In this document: piece after piece, positions 1-11,100 of the stretch | How the letters are laid out: each line of letters starts with the position of its first letter | Numbering within the stretch: the first letter of the stretch is position 1 | From: Ganoderma boninense | Taxonomy: Eukaryota > Basidiomycota > Agaricomycetes > Polyporales > Polyporaceae | Assembly (NCBI GenBank): GCA_002900995.3 | Contig: CM035304.1 | Span: 2,261,476-2,325,475 of the forward strand | Direction of reading: 5' to 3' | DNA length: 64,000 nt | Program-made: the position numbers and the translations under genes | The notes under the pieces: model-generated | Told to the model about the DNA's origin: nothing | Database searches by the model: none | The model's input: only the letters and a program-made list of their open reading frames with translations

Positions 1-1660
1 GCCGCGACCTTGAATGACAACGTCGACTTGGGGGTCGGGCGGATGCGGATGCGATAAGAGGAAAAATGGGACCGTTGTGTTGACGTCAAAGGAGGGTGCA
101 TTGCGTGTAGCGGTGGAGGTGTGGAGCAAGAGTGATTAGGTGCGGGGATTGCGCGGGGGTCGTGAGCGGGAACGAAGGCATTCGATAGCGCGAAATCGTC
201 GAGTTCGAAGGGCTGCATAGAGATCGTTAGTGTTTGCGAATACATGAGGATGATCGCAGGGCCCGGTAAGCCAAGGTATGCACAACTCACCTCGCCGAAG
301 GAAAAGAAGGGGAATGGATTCTCTGGGAATGATACCGTGTCTAAGGGAGAGAGCAAAGGCGTAGAAAGTGAAGGACGTCGTTGGAGGAGCTCACAATCAG
401 AGAGGGAGAACGAGTCGGCGGTCTCGCTGGTGGAAGGAGTGTCGGAGGAGGGTGGTGTAAGAGGGAGAAAGTGGATCGGGTGTAAGGCGGCGAGGCGAGG
501 CATGCTGCAAGCCGTCAGGTAGAGAGAACGGTCCGTGTGTGGTGAGAAGGTGAGAAGCACGGGGCAAGGGAAAACAGAGGGACTCGGGCTCCAGGCGCGC
601 TCTGTGCGAAAAACTTGGAAGCCGTCTCCCCCTTGCTCGAGGATATAAGCCGGCTTGTGGGTCCTAGATTGGCTCCTGTTTGTCCTCGGTGGCACCTCCC
701 ATCTAGGAAAAACAAAAGCACATCGTCAAGGGGGATAGGGACGCTGTCCACGAAAGAAAAGAAATACAAAAGACCGTCGAGCGCATCACGTTTCCGATGA
801 GCGTCTGCCTTGGAAGGTCGCGGCAAGGTTCAACAGATTTGGGTGGTCTTGTCCTCGTGTCATCGATTAAGGAAATCGAGAAAGTCCCGGCGGCGGAGGA
901 CATTCTCATGGATTGGGTACGGCACTCCCGACACGTGGGGACCTTGTTGGTTCAGCCCGAGTTGGGTGCCACTGATCCCGCTTGAGGGTCTAAGAAAGAC
1001 CGACTGAAACTAGCATTCCGCCCGCAGGAAGAGTCGCAGTCTTCCTAATTTTACCTATTCCTTCTCTCTCATAGAGTCTGAGCGTCGAGTTTGGTGAACT
1101 TCAATATTGTCCATAGATCAACCTTGGGGCACGATGAGCAAGCTGACATCACCGCAGATATTGAGTGAATTACATCCGCTCACCTGTGGAGGGGTACGAT
1201 GGCTATATGATTCAGAATAGTAGTCACAACTGCTCCTGCCGACATGATGATCTACGAGTCTAATGACAGAAGGTGTTAGAGGTCCAAGTTTTCACTTGTG
1301 CAATGATTGGCAGCCTTCTGTCGTCCAGTCCTTGAAGCTTGACTCCTTGCATGGCGCCGGCGTTCCCGATGCCCACCTGCATGTCGGGCGTGTTCCCGTC
1401 GCGCTGAAGACCCCTTTGATAAAATTATGCATCAATAATATTGTGCATTCACTAGTGACGAAGGAGAACGTTGATGGTGCAGAGGGATGGCGTAGACGAC
1501 GGTGGTGGTTGAAGTTGTGAAGGATGCACACCCGGAACCAGTTTTGGTGGCAACAAGGGCGTCTGTGCTGCAACAGCTCGGAGCTTGCCCCCTCTCCTCC
1601 TCCTACCACCGTCCACGACACATCCGCTCTGCGACACCCTTCCCTCTCATACACTGCGGA
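1..1660. other. Gene-free 5' flank
   Basis: No convincing coding region was found. The longest open frames are short, arginine/serine-rich and lack family motifs. The stretch presumably contains the promoter and leader of the gene starting at 1661, but no clear TATA element was found. The octamer GTGTTGAC at 77-84 matches the core of the stem-loops found after 51 kb but lacks their self-complementary arms. Confidence 0.5.
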
Positions 1661-3997
1661 ATGCCTCACGAACGCCTCAACGCTCTCTTAGCTTCGTTCA
1701 TACCCTTGATACCTCTTCTTTTCCAGCCCGGAGTTCAGGATATCGGCTGGGGTCGAGTTGTCATCGACAGCAAACCATTTGCCCCCAGGTATCTTCCACC
1801 CGTTCTAGAACTTCCCAAGGACGAAGCCCTCTCCCACTTGTATAGCCATGCTGATGATCTCAACTTCATGCCTGGTCTCGGGTGGCTGCTGGATACTATT
1901 TCGCAGCCTTTGAACACGTCTCTTCTCGTCGCCGACGCTCTCCGAGCCCTCCGCTCTCACTTTCAGGTGAACGCCGTTACATCGTCGCTCTTATTGTGGG
2001 TTGTCGGTCTACTGTTTTTAGCCATAGTGTCGTTCTTGTATCCTGCAGATATACAGACGTCGAGTCCTGGAGTGGTCACTTCATCCTCCAACACGTCAAC
2101 CCAAGTCTCTTCGGCGAATGCGTGCCCCACCTACACGTTGGCCCCCAGGGAGACCGTCAAATCAGAATACGCTCACGGTTGGCAACGGGAGTCCAACGAC
2201 ACAACGCCATTGCCATCCTTCGGGATTCCCTGGTCAACGCGCTTCCCGCTCACTCCGATCGCAGAGGAAGAGGAGATCCAGGACCAGACTACAACTTCTC
2301 CCTTGACGGGAGGCGCAGAAGCCAACGAGGTGGCGCCACTCCTTAGCCGTTCGTCTTCCAGTCATCTTTCGTCATCCCCATCCTCTCGGTCTTTGGATCA
2401 CTCTCTTTTACCCAACCTTCCATCCAAATCCGATGTCATATTGACTCCGTCGCGCCCCTCAGAGGCAGATGTCGAAAAGCAGTTCCTCGCTTCACTAGAT
2501 GGCATGGACTTATCTTACAACTCGTCCGATTTCGTTTTCACCGTCATCCCTCCGAGCACTTCGGACCTCGATGTTACTGCAGACCCTGACTCTCCCACCT
2601 CATCTCGGGGCGAAGGCCGCGAAACGGTCCCATCTACTACAATGTCTGATATCCCCTCTATCACGAGTTCCACGCAGCCCGCGCTTTCGTCACCATTGTT
2701 TCTTGCGTCCTTCGTCGGTCAACTCAGTGAGCATTTTCCAGTCGACGACCAGTTGGAAGAAGTACATGGACCAGGGTCCTCGCTAGAAGGCACAGACGGA
2801 GCAAAGAGAAACGGCGACCTCATCTACACAACAACCGCGGCTCCAACCCTCTGCGAAGAACCTCAGCCTGCAGTTGAAGGGCCCTGCCAGCCTCCTTCCC
2901 CCGCTCGCTCTTGGGCTCTCAGTAACATCACTGAGATCACCGAACCGAGCGACACTTCCAATTCATTGCCCGGGACGCCGCGAGTCGAATGGTTTTCCTC
3001 CATACATGGACAGCTCGCCAGCTTGGACCACCACGGTCTCACTCTCCAGGAGACTGCGGGAGTAGCTGACGAGGGAACCATGGCGTCTACTCCTGAAGTT
3101 GATGGAGAGTCTCATTGGTCGCTTGTCGATGTTCCTTCAAGCATGGACGACTTCTTGCCGCTCAGCACGTCCACTCCGAGCCTCCAATCAACGGTCAGCT
3201 GCCAGCTGGAGCAAACTGGCGACTCTCCCCTTGGAGATGCAACATTGTTGGTCGAAGAGGAGCCGTGTCCCGAGATGCCGGTCAGCGTCGACTTAAGCTT
3301 TGGTGGCCTCGCGAATGCAGCGACTCCAGAGCTTCCCGCCTCTCCAGAGCTGCTCGCCTCTCCTCTTGTGGTCCATGCAGGTGGCTTTGAGGCAGACGTT
3401 CCAACTTCACGCTCCTCTGGTGGCCACGTAGAGCTCAGGGAAGACAATGGGGACGGAACGACGCTGGACGAGACGACTATTCCGCTTCCTCTGGCTGTGT
3501 CAGTGGTGGATGTGAGTCCGGAAGCGCCGTGTTCGCCGCCACATCTTGTCTCCATGAATGCCGATCAGGCAACACCGAAGATATTTGACACAACCATTTC
3601 GTCGTCTCCTGTTGTACAATCCTGCCTGGAGAGCTTCTCAGCTGTTGATGTCTGCCCTTCGCTGGCTTCCTCCGAAGCTCCTGTCAGCCCTTCTCTTCCT
3701 GCAGCGAGCTCGCAGCCCCAAACGCCCACTCTCGTGGCACCCGACCGGCCATCACCTCCCACTACGTTCGCCCGTCGTGCCAGCAAGGCGAGTGATGTCG
3801 TGGACGTCTCTTCGTTATTGTACCTCGCGACGGGACTTCTGACGCCTTTGTCCAGGTCCTTGTCTCTCGGACGGGCATCGCTGGCCAACAGGTGTCGCTC
3901 ACTGACGCCGGCCTCGCTCAGCTCGTTGCTCGGCTGGACAAGCCGCTTCTACTCGAGGAGGATGTGCGAGGTGAACGTCGTCGGATGGAACGAGTGA
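1661..3997 (+). CDS. Ser/Pro/Thr-rich single-pass membrane protein, function unknown
   Basis: A single uninterrupted frame encodes about 778 residues from the ATG at 1661. The frame is open 53 codons further upstream, but that extension looks non-coding, so the ATG followed by PHERLNALL is preferred. Residues 1-105 are a moderately hydrophobic N-terminal part. A strong membrane segment, LLLWVVGLLFLAIVSFL, lies near residues 108-128. The remaining 640 residues are low-complexity, rich in Ser, Pro, Thr and acidic residues, as in fungal wall-anchored, mucin-like or disordered cytoplasmic tails. No enzymatic motif was recognised. The long open frame in GC-rich DNA supports coding, but length alone is not proof. 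The C-terminus could continue through an intron after about 3968 (GCGAG followed by GTGAAC) into sequence of similar composition downstream. No function is proposed. Confidence 0.5.
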   Translation: MPHERLNALLASFIPLIPLLFQPGVQDIGWGRVVIDSKPFAPRYLPPVLELPKDEALSHLYSHADDLNFMPGLGWLLDTISQPLNTSLLVADALRALRSHFQVNAVTSSLLLWVVGLLFLAIVSFLYPADIQTSSPGVVTSSSNTSTQVSSANACPTYTLAPRETVKSEYAHGWQRESNDTTPLPSFGIPWSTRFPLTPIAEEEEIQDQTTTSPLTGGAEANEVAPLLSRSSSSHLSSSPSSRSLDHSLLPNLPSKSDVILTPSRPSEADVEKQFLASLDGMDLSYNSSDFVFTVIPPSTSDLDVTADPDSPTSSRGEGRETVPSTTMSDIPSITSSTQPALSSPLFLASFVGQLSEHFPVDDQLEEVHGPGSSLEGTDGAKRNGDLIYTTTAAPTLCEEPQPAVEGPCQPPSPARSWALSNITEITEPSDTSNSLPGTPRVEWFSSIHGQLASLDHHGLTLQETAGVADEGTMASTPEVDGESHWSLVDVPSSMDDFLPLSTSTPSLQSTVSCQLEQTGDSPLGDATLLVEEEPCPEMPVSVDLSFGGLANAATPELPASPELLASPLVVHAGGFEADVPTSRSSGGHVELREDNGDGTTLDETTIPLPLAVSVVDVSPEAPCSPPHLVSMNADQATPKIFDTTISSSPVVQSCLESFSAVDVCPSLASSEAPVSPSLPAASSQPQTPTLVAPDRPSPPTTFARRASKASDVVDVSSLLYLATGLLTPLSRSLSLGRASLANRCRSLTPASLSSLLGWTSRFYSRRMCEVNVVGWNE

Positions 3998-6600
3998 CCA
4001 ACGGCGCAGTGGCCGAGCACTCCGCAGACAGGTGCGTCAGCAATTGCTCCCACAATTTGTGGCAGCTGATCCCGGGTCTCGTCGAACCACTTTAGAGGCG
4101 AGCCGCGTCACGGAGGCCAGATGATGTACGAACCAGGGTACGTCAACGAACCCATCTCCGCCAGAGTCGAGCGCAACATCATCGACACGGCGCACCACCG
4201 CCCGCTCAAGAACGACCCGTACATCCGGATTCCAGTGTGTGAGGTGGGGAGGAGCCGGAGCTCCGGTCGTGTACGGTCCACGACCAACGTCGTGTTGGTC
4301 AGGAAGCCGTCCGTCTCGACTTCGCCGCAAGACGTTAGCGCTGTGGCTGCGAGTCCCCTGCTTCTGCCGCGGAATTGGGACCATCGCCGTGCTCAGTCTG
4401 AGGCGGTCACTCCTAGCCCTGCGCTGATCACTAGAGATCAGAGCCGTCGCCTATCGTACGTCTACCCTCCTTCCATCCTGTTACATGTTGTCTAACCACA
4501 TGCACATTCAACCTAGATATGCAGCTGTCGCAGCGAAAGGGGTTTGAGCCAGCCACTTCCCCTTCCCGCGTCTCCAATGCCGTTGCCCAGTCGTCTGCTG
4601 CTCACGTCGCTTCCACTATCAAGGCGTAAGGTAGATCCCGTCGAGGTCAGGTTGCGCACCACATCGGCACCGGCTTTGTCGACATCACCGACCGACGTTC
4701 CGATCCGGCCAAGCCGACGTTGAGTTGGCTAGCTGGCGCAAAGGAAACAGATGGAGTGCGCTTGTGGCCCCGACGTCGGCGGAACTCCTTCCGTCAAACG
4801 CAAAGAGAGACGCGAGCGTGCCTTCGGGGATTTTCAATTCTTGACGGCCGTGACGACAGTGCGGAGAAACGGTGGCCCCAGTCTCGTCTCTTGAAAACCC
4901 CGACACGGGCCCCTACGCTTAGCGTATGGATGGCTTCGGAGTGGAGGGAAACGTGTCCATCGCCTCTGTCAAGCGGCAGAGCGAGAGAGGACGCCTATCG
5001 GTCTCCTGATTCTAGTTCTAACGGGATGCGCGGCAGCATGCTCTCGATCACAACTCGCGCGAAACTTCGCGATCTCGCACTCTCCGCTCAGCAAAACACG
5101 GTCGACCCACGTCCTGTTCCTGTGCCTGCGCCGTCTCCGTCTCCCTGTCTTGTCCGGTCTGACTCTAATCTTGGCTCCGGCTCCGGCTCCGGTGATTCTC
5201 TTGGCTCTGGAGCGATCTCAGCTTCCTCCGGTTTTAGCTCCTCTGGTTCTGAGGCTATCGTCAACTGTTCTGGTGCTACGGATGTTCCTGCATCTTTTGC
5301 TGAGCCTGAGCTGATTGTGGCTGACGAGGCGCCTGCGGAACGTTCGCCACCAGGCGACTTGCCAGAAGCTGGTGCTGATCCTCTAGCGACGTCGTCGTCT
5401 CGTGCTGCCCAATCCTGTCCAGACGACATGCCGCCACCGCAGTCTGTCTTGCTGCTTCCGGATTCACTCAACTATCGACGTGCACTCCACCACCCTAGAC
5501 GAACCTCGACCTAGTGATCGTCAGTCAACAGTGCCGGTCACCCTCGCCCACTGAGGATTGCCCGCCCGTCGTGCGGCTGAACACGTTGTCTAGACCGAGC
5601 CGATGGTGCCGTCATTCTCGTTCTGTCCTGTAGCACCTGTCGTCGACTGGACCCTTCGTACGTCGTTCATGGTCGTCCCGTCTTACCGCCCGTCAGCCGT
5701 GGTCCCATCCCGACACGACTTCGCCCCGGAAGGCATTGCAGTCCCGATGATGCCGACGCGGGATCCGACCGCTGGTTTTGACACGGCAAGACTCCTGATC
5801 CTAAGCTTCGAGAGGCCCATCCGCCCACTTCCCGGACATGGGCGAGCGATGTCTGCCGCCGTTCTTGAACAGGAGCAACGGTCTATGGGAGCTGCCGAGT
5901 TCGAAGTTCGCTCGGTGGAGTAGGCCACAGACTTGAGAAGGAACGGAAAGCCGTTCGCATCCGTAGGGCAGGATCGCATGGAAACGATCTATTTTGTATT
6001 CGTTACATCACTATCAATTTAATCGTCTCGCAGATCCAGAAGTAGACTGAGGAGATCAGAAGTACGGGAACAATCTCAAGCAAGTGGAGGTTCCGCCGAG
6101 ATTACCACATGGACAAGAGGGAAGAGCCATGGACATAAGATGGACGAATTCATCTATTGTGCCGTCTGAATATGTGCGCTGCTGCCGCTTCAAGTATGCC
6201 TCTGAGTAGTGGCATCAGGACGGCGCAACGCAGCAAATTGAAGTTTTGAGTTGACAGAGAGGTGCTGGATTACTGGAGAGAGAAAGGTGTTAGTCTGTGC
6301 GATCTGCGAATGAATGGGCGGAGATTTATTTCTTTATCTCCGATTGAAGTGGTCGGGAGTCAGTACCTTTTCCCAAGGCCTGCGGTCTGTCCTGGACTGT
6401 CCATCGGTTACTACTTACCTGCGGTCGGTAAGTCGCTTTGAATTTAATTTAATTTTTCAGTGGCGACGGTGTCGGGATGCAAGCCTGTGTTGAGGGACAG
6501 CCTCTTTCCCGCGAGGGCGACTAGGACAAAGCATCCATGTGAACAACTGCGTGCCCACTTCTTCTCTTCCCATTCCTCCATCTACTACCTTTGCCTTCAC
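3998..6600 (+). other. Low-complexity stretch with possible decayed coding remnants
   Basis: The composition resembles the preceding gene (Ser/Pro/Gly/Asp-rich in several frames). An open frame at 4720-5514 gives 264 residues with a Ser-Gly-rich stretch near its middle, but no motif or convincing splice structure links it to neighbours. It may be a degraded 3' continuation of the 1661 gene or an unrelated fragment. From about 5930 to 6600 no coding signal was seen apart from the leader of the peptidase gene at 6601. Confidence 0.3.
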
Positions 6601-9462
6601 ATGTTCACGTCCAGATGCCTTCCAAGCTGGTTCTTCGTAGTTTCTCTATTCGCTGTTGATGTGGCTCTTGGCAAGCCTGCAAGGCCCTTGGAACAGGTAC
6701 GCTGAAATTTCAAGCCTCGGAGCTGTACTGACTCTACCTGAACAAAACCAGATAGCTTTCAATGCACCTACCGTGACACACAGAGCTCATCCGGTGGCAT
6801 GCCGCCTCCAATATCAATATCTGCCCGTCAATGGCAACAAATATCAATGCGGGGTGTTTGAAGTCCCACTCGACTACCAGAACGCCTCAGCGGGGAATGG
6901 CCAAATCTACTACGCAAGGTTGCCCGCGACCGAAGGCGTTCGGAAGGGCACGATATTCGTTGACCCAGGTAACTGCTCTCCCGTTCTACACGGTCTCGAT
7001 CATGTACTGAACCTGCCGCGCCATAGGCTTTCCCTCTGCCACCGTGGCGGATCTTTCTCCTCCCTTATGGCTGCTCATGAGGGGCGACGCTCTGCACAAC
7101 CGCACGCGTGGGGAGTACGACGTCGTCGTCTGGGTCGCGCGGGGCAAGGGCGTCCCATCGCAATCACTCACCATGTGCGTACACGCCATGACTTGTGACT
7201 CGTCCCGTCCAGCGCGATCGCGCCCAGCAGCCTATCGGCGCAGCGTGCTAACAACGATCCGATTTATGTCACTTATCATACGCAGCCCAGGCGCCGTGAC
7301 CTGCTTCGCCAACACGACCGAGCGCAACGAGTTCTACGCCCGCGCCGCGGCTGAACTCGGCTTCGCCCCGAAGTGGGACCACAACCTGGAATACGAGCAT
7401 CTGCAGGACGACAAGGATATTGGGCAGTGGCACGCGGTCCAGAAGAAGGCCGTCGAACACTGCATCCGGAGCACAGGCACTTCGATGCTGCCGTACGTGG
7501 GCACTGCGGCCTCGGCGCGCGACTTGGTTGCGATGGCGGATGCGTTCGACGGGCCTGGGAGCCCTGATCAACTTCTGGGGCATTGGACATGGGAGCTTGA
7601 TCGGAAGCTATTTACTGAAGAGTGAGCGTCCTCGCCCCCCAAGTTGTCCGTGAATTCACCAGCTGACCGTCGTCCTTTGTCTACGCCCGTTACAGTGTTT
7701 CCCGAGGTATGTAGGTGTCCGTTGTCGGCTATTACACAGAGCTAACATACGCAGCGTGCCGGCCGAGTATCCTAGACGATCCCGTGGACCCTGTCATATA
7801 TTCAGGGGAAGATCCGTATCGCGTGCGTTGCCTCAGTGAACATGTTCGCTCTGCTTTTGCTCATGACGTATATTGTAGCGATGGAGAAGTGACGTACAAT
7901 GGGCCAACACGGCTTTGGCGCGGTTCCGCAAGGGGTGTATCGAGGACCGTCAAACCGGGTGCCGTCTGGCTTACCAACCCGATCCCGAAGATGCAGAAAC
8001 AGACTGGACTGTCGAATCCGTCAACATAGCAGTCGCGGTGCGTCGAGCCCTTGTTGAAGGATTCTCATCGCCCTTTCTCATGCTAGCATTCCAGCTCGCT
8101 CAAACCGCTTATAGCGGGTGGAAGTAAGCCCAGACATTATATTTGCTCTCCTTCCTACTCCACTTGCTGACTTGAAACGTGTTTGACCCAGGCAACAGTT
8201 GGCTGTCGAGGTCAATAACTACGAATATTACTCGCTCCTCGCGACCATCTACAAGCATGACGGACTCGGCGACACGCCCGAGGCCAAGCACTTCGCACGC
8301 CTGAATCAGCTCAGTAGGGGAAATGAGTACCTCACCCTGGATCTCATGCCAATCTACTGCGGAGACCTCGACCTCGAGCACGACTCGGAAACCATGCTCG
8401 CCAGGGGACGCAAGATGCCCGGCGAGCTGACAGCGAGCCAGGCAGACGCCCCCATCCTCTGTGAGCCAGCGCGCGTCCCTCCGATTTCGAGTTCAAGTCT
8501 GGTTCTCTCGGGCTCAATGCTAACGGCGACGACTTCCTCAGCTCAGACGGCATTCCCGTCTTTGCCGTACATGTGCCATCTGTGGCCTCTTCGCGCGGTC
8601 GAACGGTACTCCGATCTCACAGCTGTCCCCCGGCGGCGAGCACAAACGCCCGCGAACCCTGTGCTTGTTCTAGCGAGCGAGCTCAACCCGCTGTCCGACC
8701 CACAATACGCGCACTCCGTGTTGCGGTCCCTCCGCGGCCCCGACGACAAGTATCACGACGACGCCGACATCGTCCTGCAAGCGCAGTTCGGGGTAGGCTT
8801 CCTTCCGGGTCCGTTCGGCTAGTAACTGTTACTTGTGCTGAGAAGTGGGATCCACATAGGTGTCGGCGTTCGGCCATGGTCGGTGCGTGAGCGACGTGAT
8901 ATCCGACTACCTCCGGAACGGCACGGTGAGTCTGCGTCATGCGGGTCTGGAGTACTAGGCACCCTTGGTCCCTAACGTTGCTTTCCATCTTCGCAGATGC
9001 CTGCCCGGCACCTCTGCTACGGCAATGGCATCCGCAAGAGTTGGCGCGTGCCCGAGCCACGGACGAAAGCGACGCCATTCCCCGTATCTATATCCGTCCA
9101 CCAGCAAGCGCAAGCGTACCCTCCGATCCCGTCGTGCCCGCACGCCGACGGACCGCTCCCCGCTGGGTGGACCGCGAGCGACGGGCAACCTGTGTTGTTC
9201 TACGGTATGAGATTATCCCATCAGCGGCATCCTTCACGAGCATGCTCTAACGACATACGACATATTCACTGCTGCAGTCAAGGCCATGATCCTGTATCAC
9301 GCACTGGACTCGTCGCTCGAAGAGATCGAAATGCGCGAGGGCGACATCGTCGGCGTCACTGTGCTCCGTGAAGACGGTCTGGCGATGGGGGAGCTCGTCG
9401 ACGTAACTCGACAGCAGCCTGGGATGTTCCTATTCTCGTTGGATTTTGTGTGCTTACTCTGA
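6601..9462 (+). pseudogene. TAP-type secreted alpha/beta-hydrolase peptidase, broken
   Basis: Relic of a secreted serine peptidase of the tripeptidyl-aminopeptidase (S33, TAP-like C-terminal) type, which cleaves short peptides outside the cell. Exon 1 (6601-6696) encodes a signal peptide with the core WFFVVSLFAVDVALG. Exons 6752-6968, 7027-7174, 7286-7621, an 11-nt micro-exon 7696-7706 and further pieces follow. Family landmarks are the PYVGTAASARDLV and DAFDGPGSP blocks, CHLWPLRAVERY, the NPVLVLASELNPLSDP segment before the catalytic Asp region, and the SAFGHGRC block with the expected catalytic His near 8874. Lesions: an extra base near 7570 between DGPGSP and INFWG, and a missing base near 7765 that puts TAG in frame. 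The nucleophile elbow reads GIGHG (7579-7593), with Gly where family members have Ser. After a regular phase-1 intron (about 9205-9276) the frame continues into a tail of about 60 residues that looks weakly SH3-like. Most likely a pseudogene, possibly a chimera at its 3' end. Confidence 0.75.
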
Positions 9463-10470
9463 AGTTGACAGTCTACGAGGCAGAAGACAGGCCGGGGGGG
9501 GGCGCTCGGTGCTAGGATTGCAACTGTTGAAGGGCCTTCCGCTGGTGTCACACAGTCCAGCGCATCCTCTCGGGTACATCCAATACATACCTGCTAGGCT
9601 AGGAGAATCAGGCTGTCTCGTTCCAACCGAGGGGGCCAAGCGCATGTCAATGATAGAGCAATCTACATTCTCTTGCAACAAAAAGAGTTGTCAAGCCTCA
9701 TACGGAGAGGTGCTACCAGGGTTCGAACCTGGGTTTCGGGAAAGTAGCAATCAAAATCCCGAGTGATAACCACTACACTATAGCACCATGCCTCGGAAGG
9801 GCCATTTGATATATCTAAGTTGGCTGTTGATAGGGATATCGCCCCTCCGGGCAGTCCTGGTCACGCGGTTCAGGATACTCAAAAAAGCGGGTTAGCATCC
9901 CGTTGCTGTTGTCAATGACGGGTATACCTTCAAGCTTGAATGGCGGCTATGGCTCCGATGGTGGGCATGCCTCCAGTTATTGACGCATCGACTCGGAGTG
10001 CAAGCGGCTGCATATATTATTGAGTCTTCCATCTGAGTTAAGTATTGAATGTCCGAAGTCCCTCAAGCACATCGCACTTCGGGCGGGCATAAGCCCGCCC
10101 GAAGGCGTCGTGCACCCCTTCCCCCAGCAATGGAACTAGAGAGTCTGAGCTGAAATGAGTATAAACATCAAGCTTCAAGACTGTAAGTAACTCCAGATAC
10201 AAGGGGATCATGTACGCAAAGCTGAGTTCCGATATCGAGCAGGGCGTCTACGAATCTCCGAACTGGCCGGCTCCAAGTGCCAGGGGTCTCTCTAATTAAA
10301 TCTCCAAATATGGCAGTTACCACGTTTTGATGGCACCGCTACATGGACTCGATTTACTGCTGCACAGACCTAGTTCACTAAAGTGACCAGGAATTGAGCC
10401 AACTTCCCCAGCCACTGAGCGAAATCGTACCACTCCTCCTCGCAATTCGAATTCTCGAGCAACCCCCACG
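9463..10470. other. Intergenic, holds tRNA-Gln only
   Basis: Apart from the tRNA at 9709-9787 nothing was recognised. A GC-rich imperfect inverted repeat around cgggcgggcataagcccgcccg (about 10,081-10,102) could form a hairpin of about 8 bp, but it has no obvious role. Confidence 0.5.
9709..9787 (-). tRNA. tRNA-Gln (anticodon UUG) with an 8-nt intron
   Basis: Read on the minus strand it folds as a cloverleaf. The acceptor GGTGCTA pairs with TAGCACC, the D-arm contains TAGTGTAGTGGTTATC, and the T-arm is CCAGG-TTCGAAC-CCTGG. The anticodon stem TCGGGA/TCCCGA encloses 15 nt instead of 7. TTTTGA supplies positions 32-37 with anticodon TTG, and the excess of about 8 nt fits a small intron at the canonical position 37/38. 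Gln (CAA codon) is assigned from the anticodon. Confidence 0.9.
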
Positions 10471-11100
10471 ATGGCGCCCGCTCAAAAGCTCAAGCTCGTC
10501 TTCTTCGTCCCCCGCGCCTCCACCCAAACCGTCCTCCGCCACCTCTTCGCCCGCTTCCCCAACCATGTCGGCCGCATCGGCGCGTACGCTGGCTGCGCGT
10601 TCGTCTCCCCCGGCGTAGGTGCGCGCGTCCCGTCCATCCGATCCATCCATCTTGTCCATCTATCTATCTATCTCTCCATCTTGCTGCATGAACCCAAACT
10701 CACTGGCGCGTGGCGGAAAACCGCCTCTGCCTCCGGCGCGCGGGTGCACAGGCCAATTCCTGCCGCTCGAGGGCGCGAACCCCGCGATCGGGGAGGTCGG
10801 GCGGCCGGAGCACGTCGAGGAGGACCGCGTCGAGGTGCTCGTCCTCGGAGCGCGGGGCCCTGGCGGACAAGACTCAGATTCAGAACCGTCCGTCGCTCAT
10901 CGAGACGCCGCGAACGGGACCGGAGCTGGGACTGGGACCGGGGTGGAGATGGGGGCGGTACTGGAGGAACTGAAGAAGGTGCGTGTCCGAGTCGGATCGT
11001 CGTCTCTGTGGGACTGGCGCGCGAGACGGTGGGCGACGATCTGCAGGTCCATCCGTACGAGGAGGTTGCGTATGATGTGTACCGGCTGGAGGACTTTTAG
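10471..11100 (+). CDS. Small NIF3-like (YqfO/CutA-like domain) protein
   Basis: Three exons, 10471-10618, 10752-10978 and 11047-11100, join in frame (phase 1, then phase 0) to about 143 residues. The start KLKLVFFVPRAS, the FARFPNHVGRIGAYAGCAF segment, the FLPLEGANPAIGEVG block and the C-terminal VHPYEEVAYDVYRLE are hallmarks of the small domain inserted in NIF3/YqfO proteins, which also occurs alone in many organisms. The domain is related to CutA and is often annotated as 'Nif3-like dinuclear metal centre'; its biochemical role is unsettled, so none is asserted. The metal-site domain of full-length NIF3 is absent. Between the conserved blocks sits a fungal insertion of about 35 residues rich in Gly, Ser and Asp. 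The frame is clean throughout, as expected for a conserved gene. Intron 1 contains a short (ATCT)n run. Confidence 0.85.
   Translation: MAPAQKLKLVFFVPRASTQTVLRHLFARFPNHVGRIGAYAGCAFVSPGVGARVPSIRSIHLVHLSIYLSILLHEPKLTGAWRKTASASGARVHRPIPAARGREPRDRGGRAAGARRGGPRRGARPRSAGPWRTRLRFRTVRRSSRRRERDRSWDWDRGGDGGGTGGTEEGACPSRIVVSVGLARETVGDDLQVHPYEEVAYDVYRLEDF

Noticed and set aside
77..84. GTGTTGAC octamer as a seventh stem-loop
   Set aside because: Only the octamer matches; flanks are not complementary. The same holds for the octamer at 16,594-16,601.
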